Part shown: piece after piece, positions 63,967-64,000 of the stretch
Position numbering within the stretch: position 1 is the stretch's first letter
Layout of the letters: every line of letters begins with the position of its first letter
Source of the DNA: JAJRPT01 sp964465945
GTDB taxonomy: Bacteria; Bacteroidota; Ignavibacteria; Kapaibacteriales; UBA2268
Direction of reading: 5' to 3'
Length of the DNA stretch: 64,000 nucleotides
NCBI GenBank assembly: GCA_964465945.1
Contig: CAYXMM010000012.1
Coordinates: 19,661-83,660 of the forward strand
Program-made: the position numbers and the translations under genes
Notes under the pieces: model-generated
What the model was told of the DNA's origin: nothing
Databases searched by the model: none
What the model saw: only the letters and a program-made list of their open reading frames with translations

Positions 63967-64000
63967 AATTACTAATAAATTTAAATTTTTATTAATATGA

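Noticed and set aside
63792..63995. Open frame with 18-residue repeats (SPTGRIGLGF)
   Set aside because: It is only the translation of the 54-bp DNA repeat array; there is no start signal, and the other block of the array breaks the frame by a one-base deletion.

Overview
The window is AT-rich bacterial DNA, densely coded, from a member of the Bacteroidota/Chlorobiota (FCB) group. This placement rests on several lines: three large secreted proteins with type IX secretion-style C-terminal domains (16.8-20.7, 34.3-37.2 and 57.9-62.1 kb), a TonB-dependent receptor with a DUF4856 lipoprotein, many small SPII lipoproteins, and promoters of the TTTG-N19/20-TAnnTTTG type. Genus and species cannot be fixed from the sequence alone. 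No prophage, insertion sequence or CRISPR array was found; the accessory elements are a HEPN/MNT pair, a type II restriction-modification pair, a truncated hsdS remnant and a GC-rich repeat array.

Layout. 0-8.7 kb: a partial carboxylate-amine ligase, the HEPN/MNT pair, pgi, a DUF1801 protein, a DUF4199 membrane protein, a cobalamin adenosyltransferase, gatC, an outer-membrane-type protein, rlmN and an RlmI-type methyltransferase. 8.7-16.6 kb: a leftward three-gene operon (ABC ATPase, TPR histidine kinase, FtsX-like permease), then a rightward pair of lipoproteins (FGE-like and beta-propeller) and a leftward SpoIIE/RsbU-type phosphatase. 16.8-25.1 kb: a giant SBBP-repeat secreted protein, a sugar-nucleotide epimerase/aminotransferase pair, a lipoprotein and gatB. 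25.2-29.3 kb: a TPR protein, a small lipoprotein, and a leftward tRNA-Ser-lepA-lepB unit. 29.4-33.9 kb: the R-M pair, an LhgO-type oxidase, a glycosyltransferase and tRNA-Pro. 34.3-39.3 kb: a secreted gliding/T9SS-type protein broken by one frameshift, a PH/GRAM-like membrane protein, a SanA-like protein and an FKBP lipoprotein.

39.3-51.0 kb is the conserved transcription/translation cluster, read leftward: tRNA-Tyr, -Gly, -Thr, -Trp, secE, nusG, rplK, rplA, rplJ, rplL, rpoB, rpoC. It has a clear promoter upstream of tRNA-Tyr, an L10-type leader before rplJ and two hairpins between rplL and rpoB. The tuf gene often found between tRNA-Thr and tRNA-Trp is absent here. 51.3-62.8 kb: an MFS transporter, a likely iron/metal uptake locus (DUF4856 lipoprotein, small lipoprotein, TonB receptor, small PPP-tailed membrane protein, and an unknown membrane-anchored protein), a 1410-residue subtilisin-like protease and a nitroreductase. 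62.9-64.0 kb: an hsdS fragment followed by seven copies of a 54-bp GC-rich hairpin repeat.

I did not find a wholly new system that I can defend. The best candidates for a second look are the ABC ATPase/TPR kinase/FtsX permease operon, the imelysin-less TonB/DUF4856 locus, the 38-bp duplication that copies the start site of the restriction endonuclease gene, the 54-bp repeat array next to the hsdS remnant, and the frameshifted T9SS protein.
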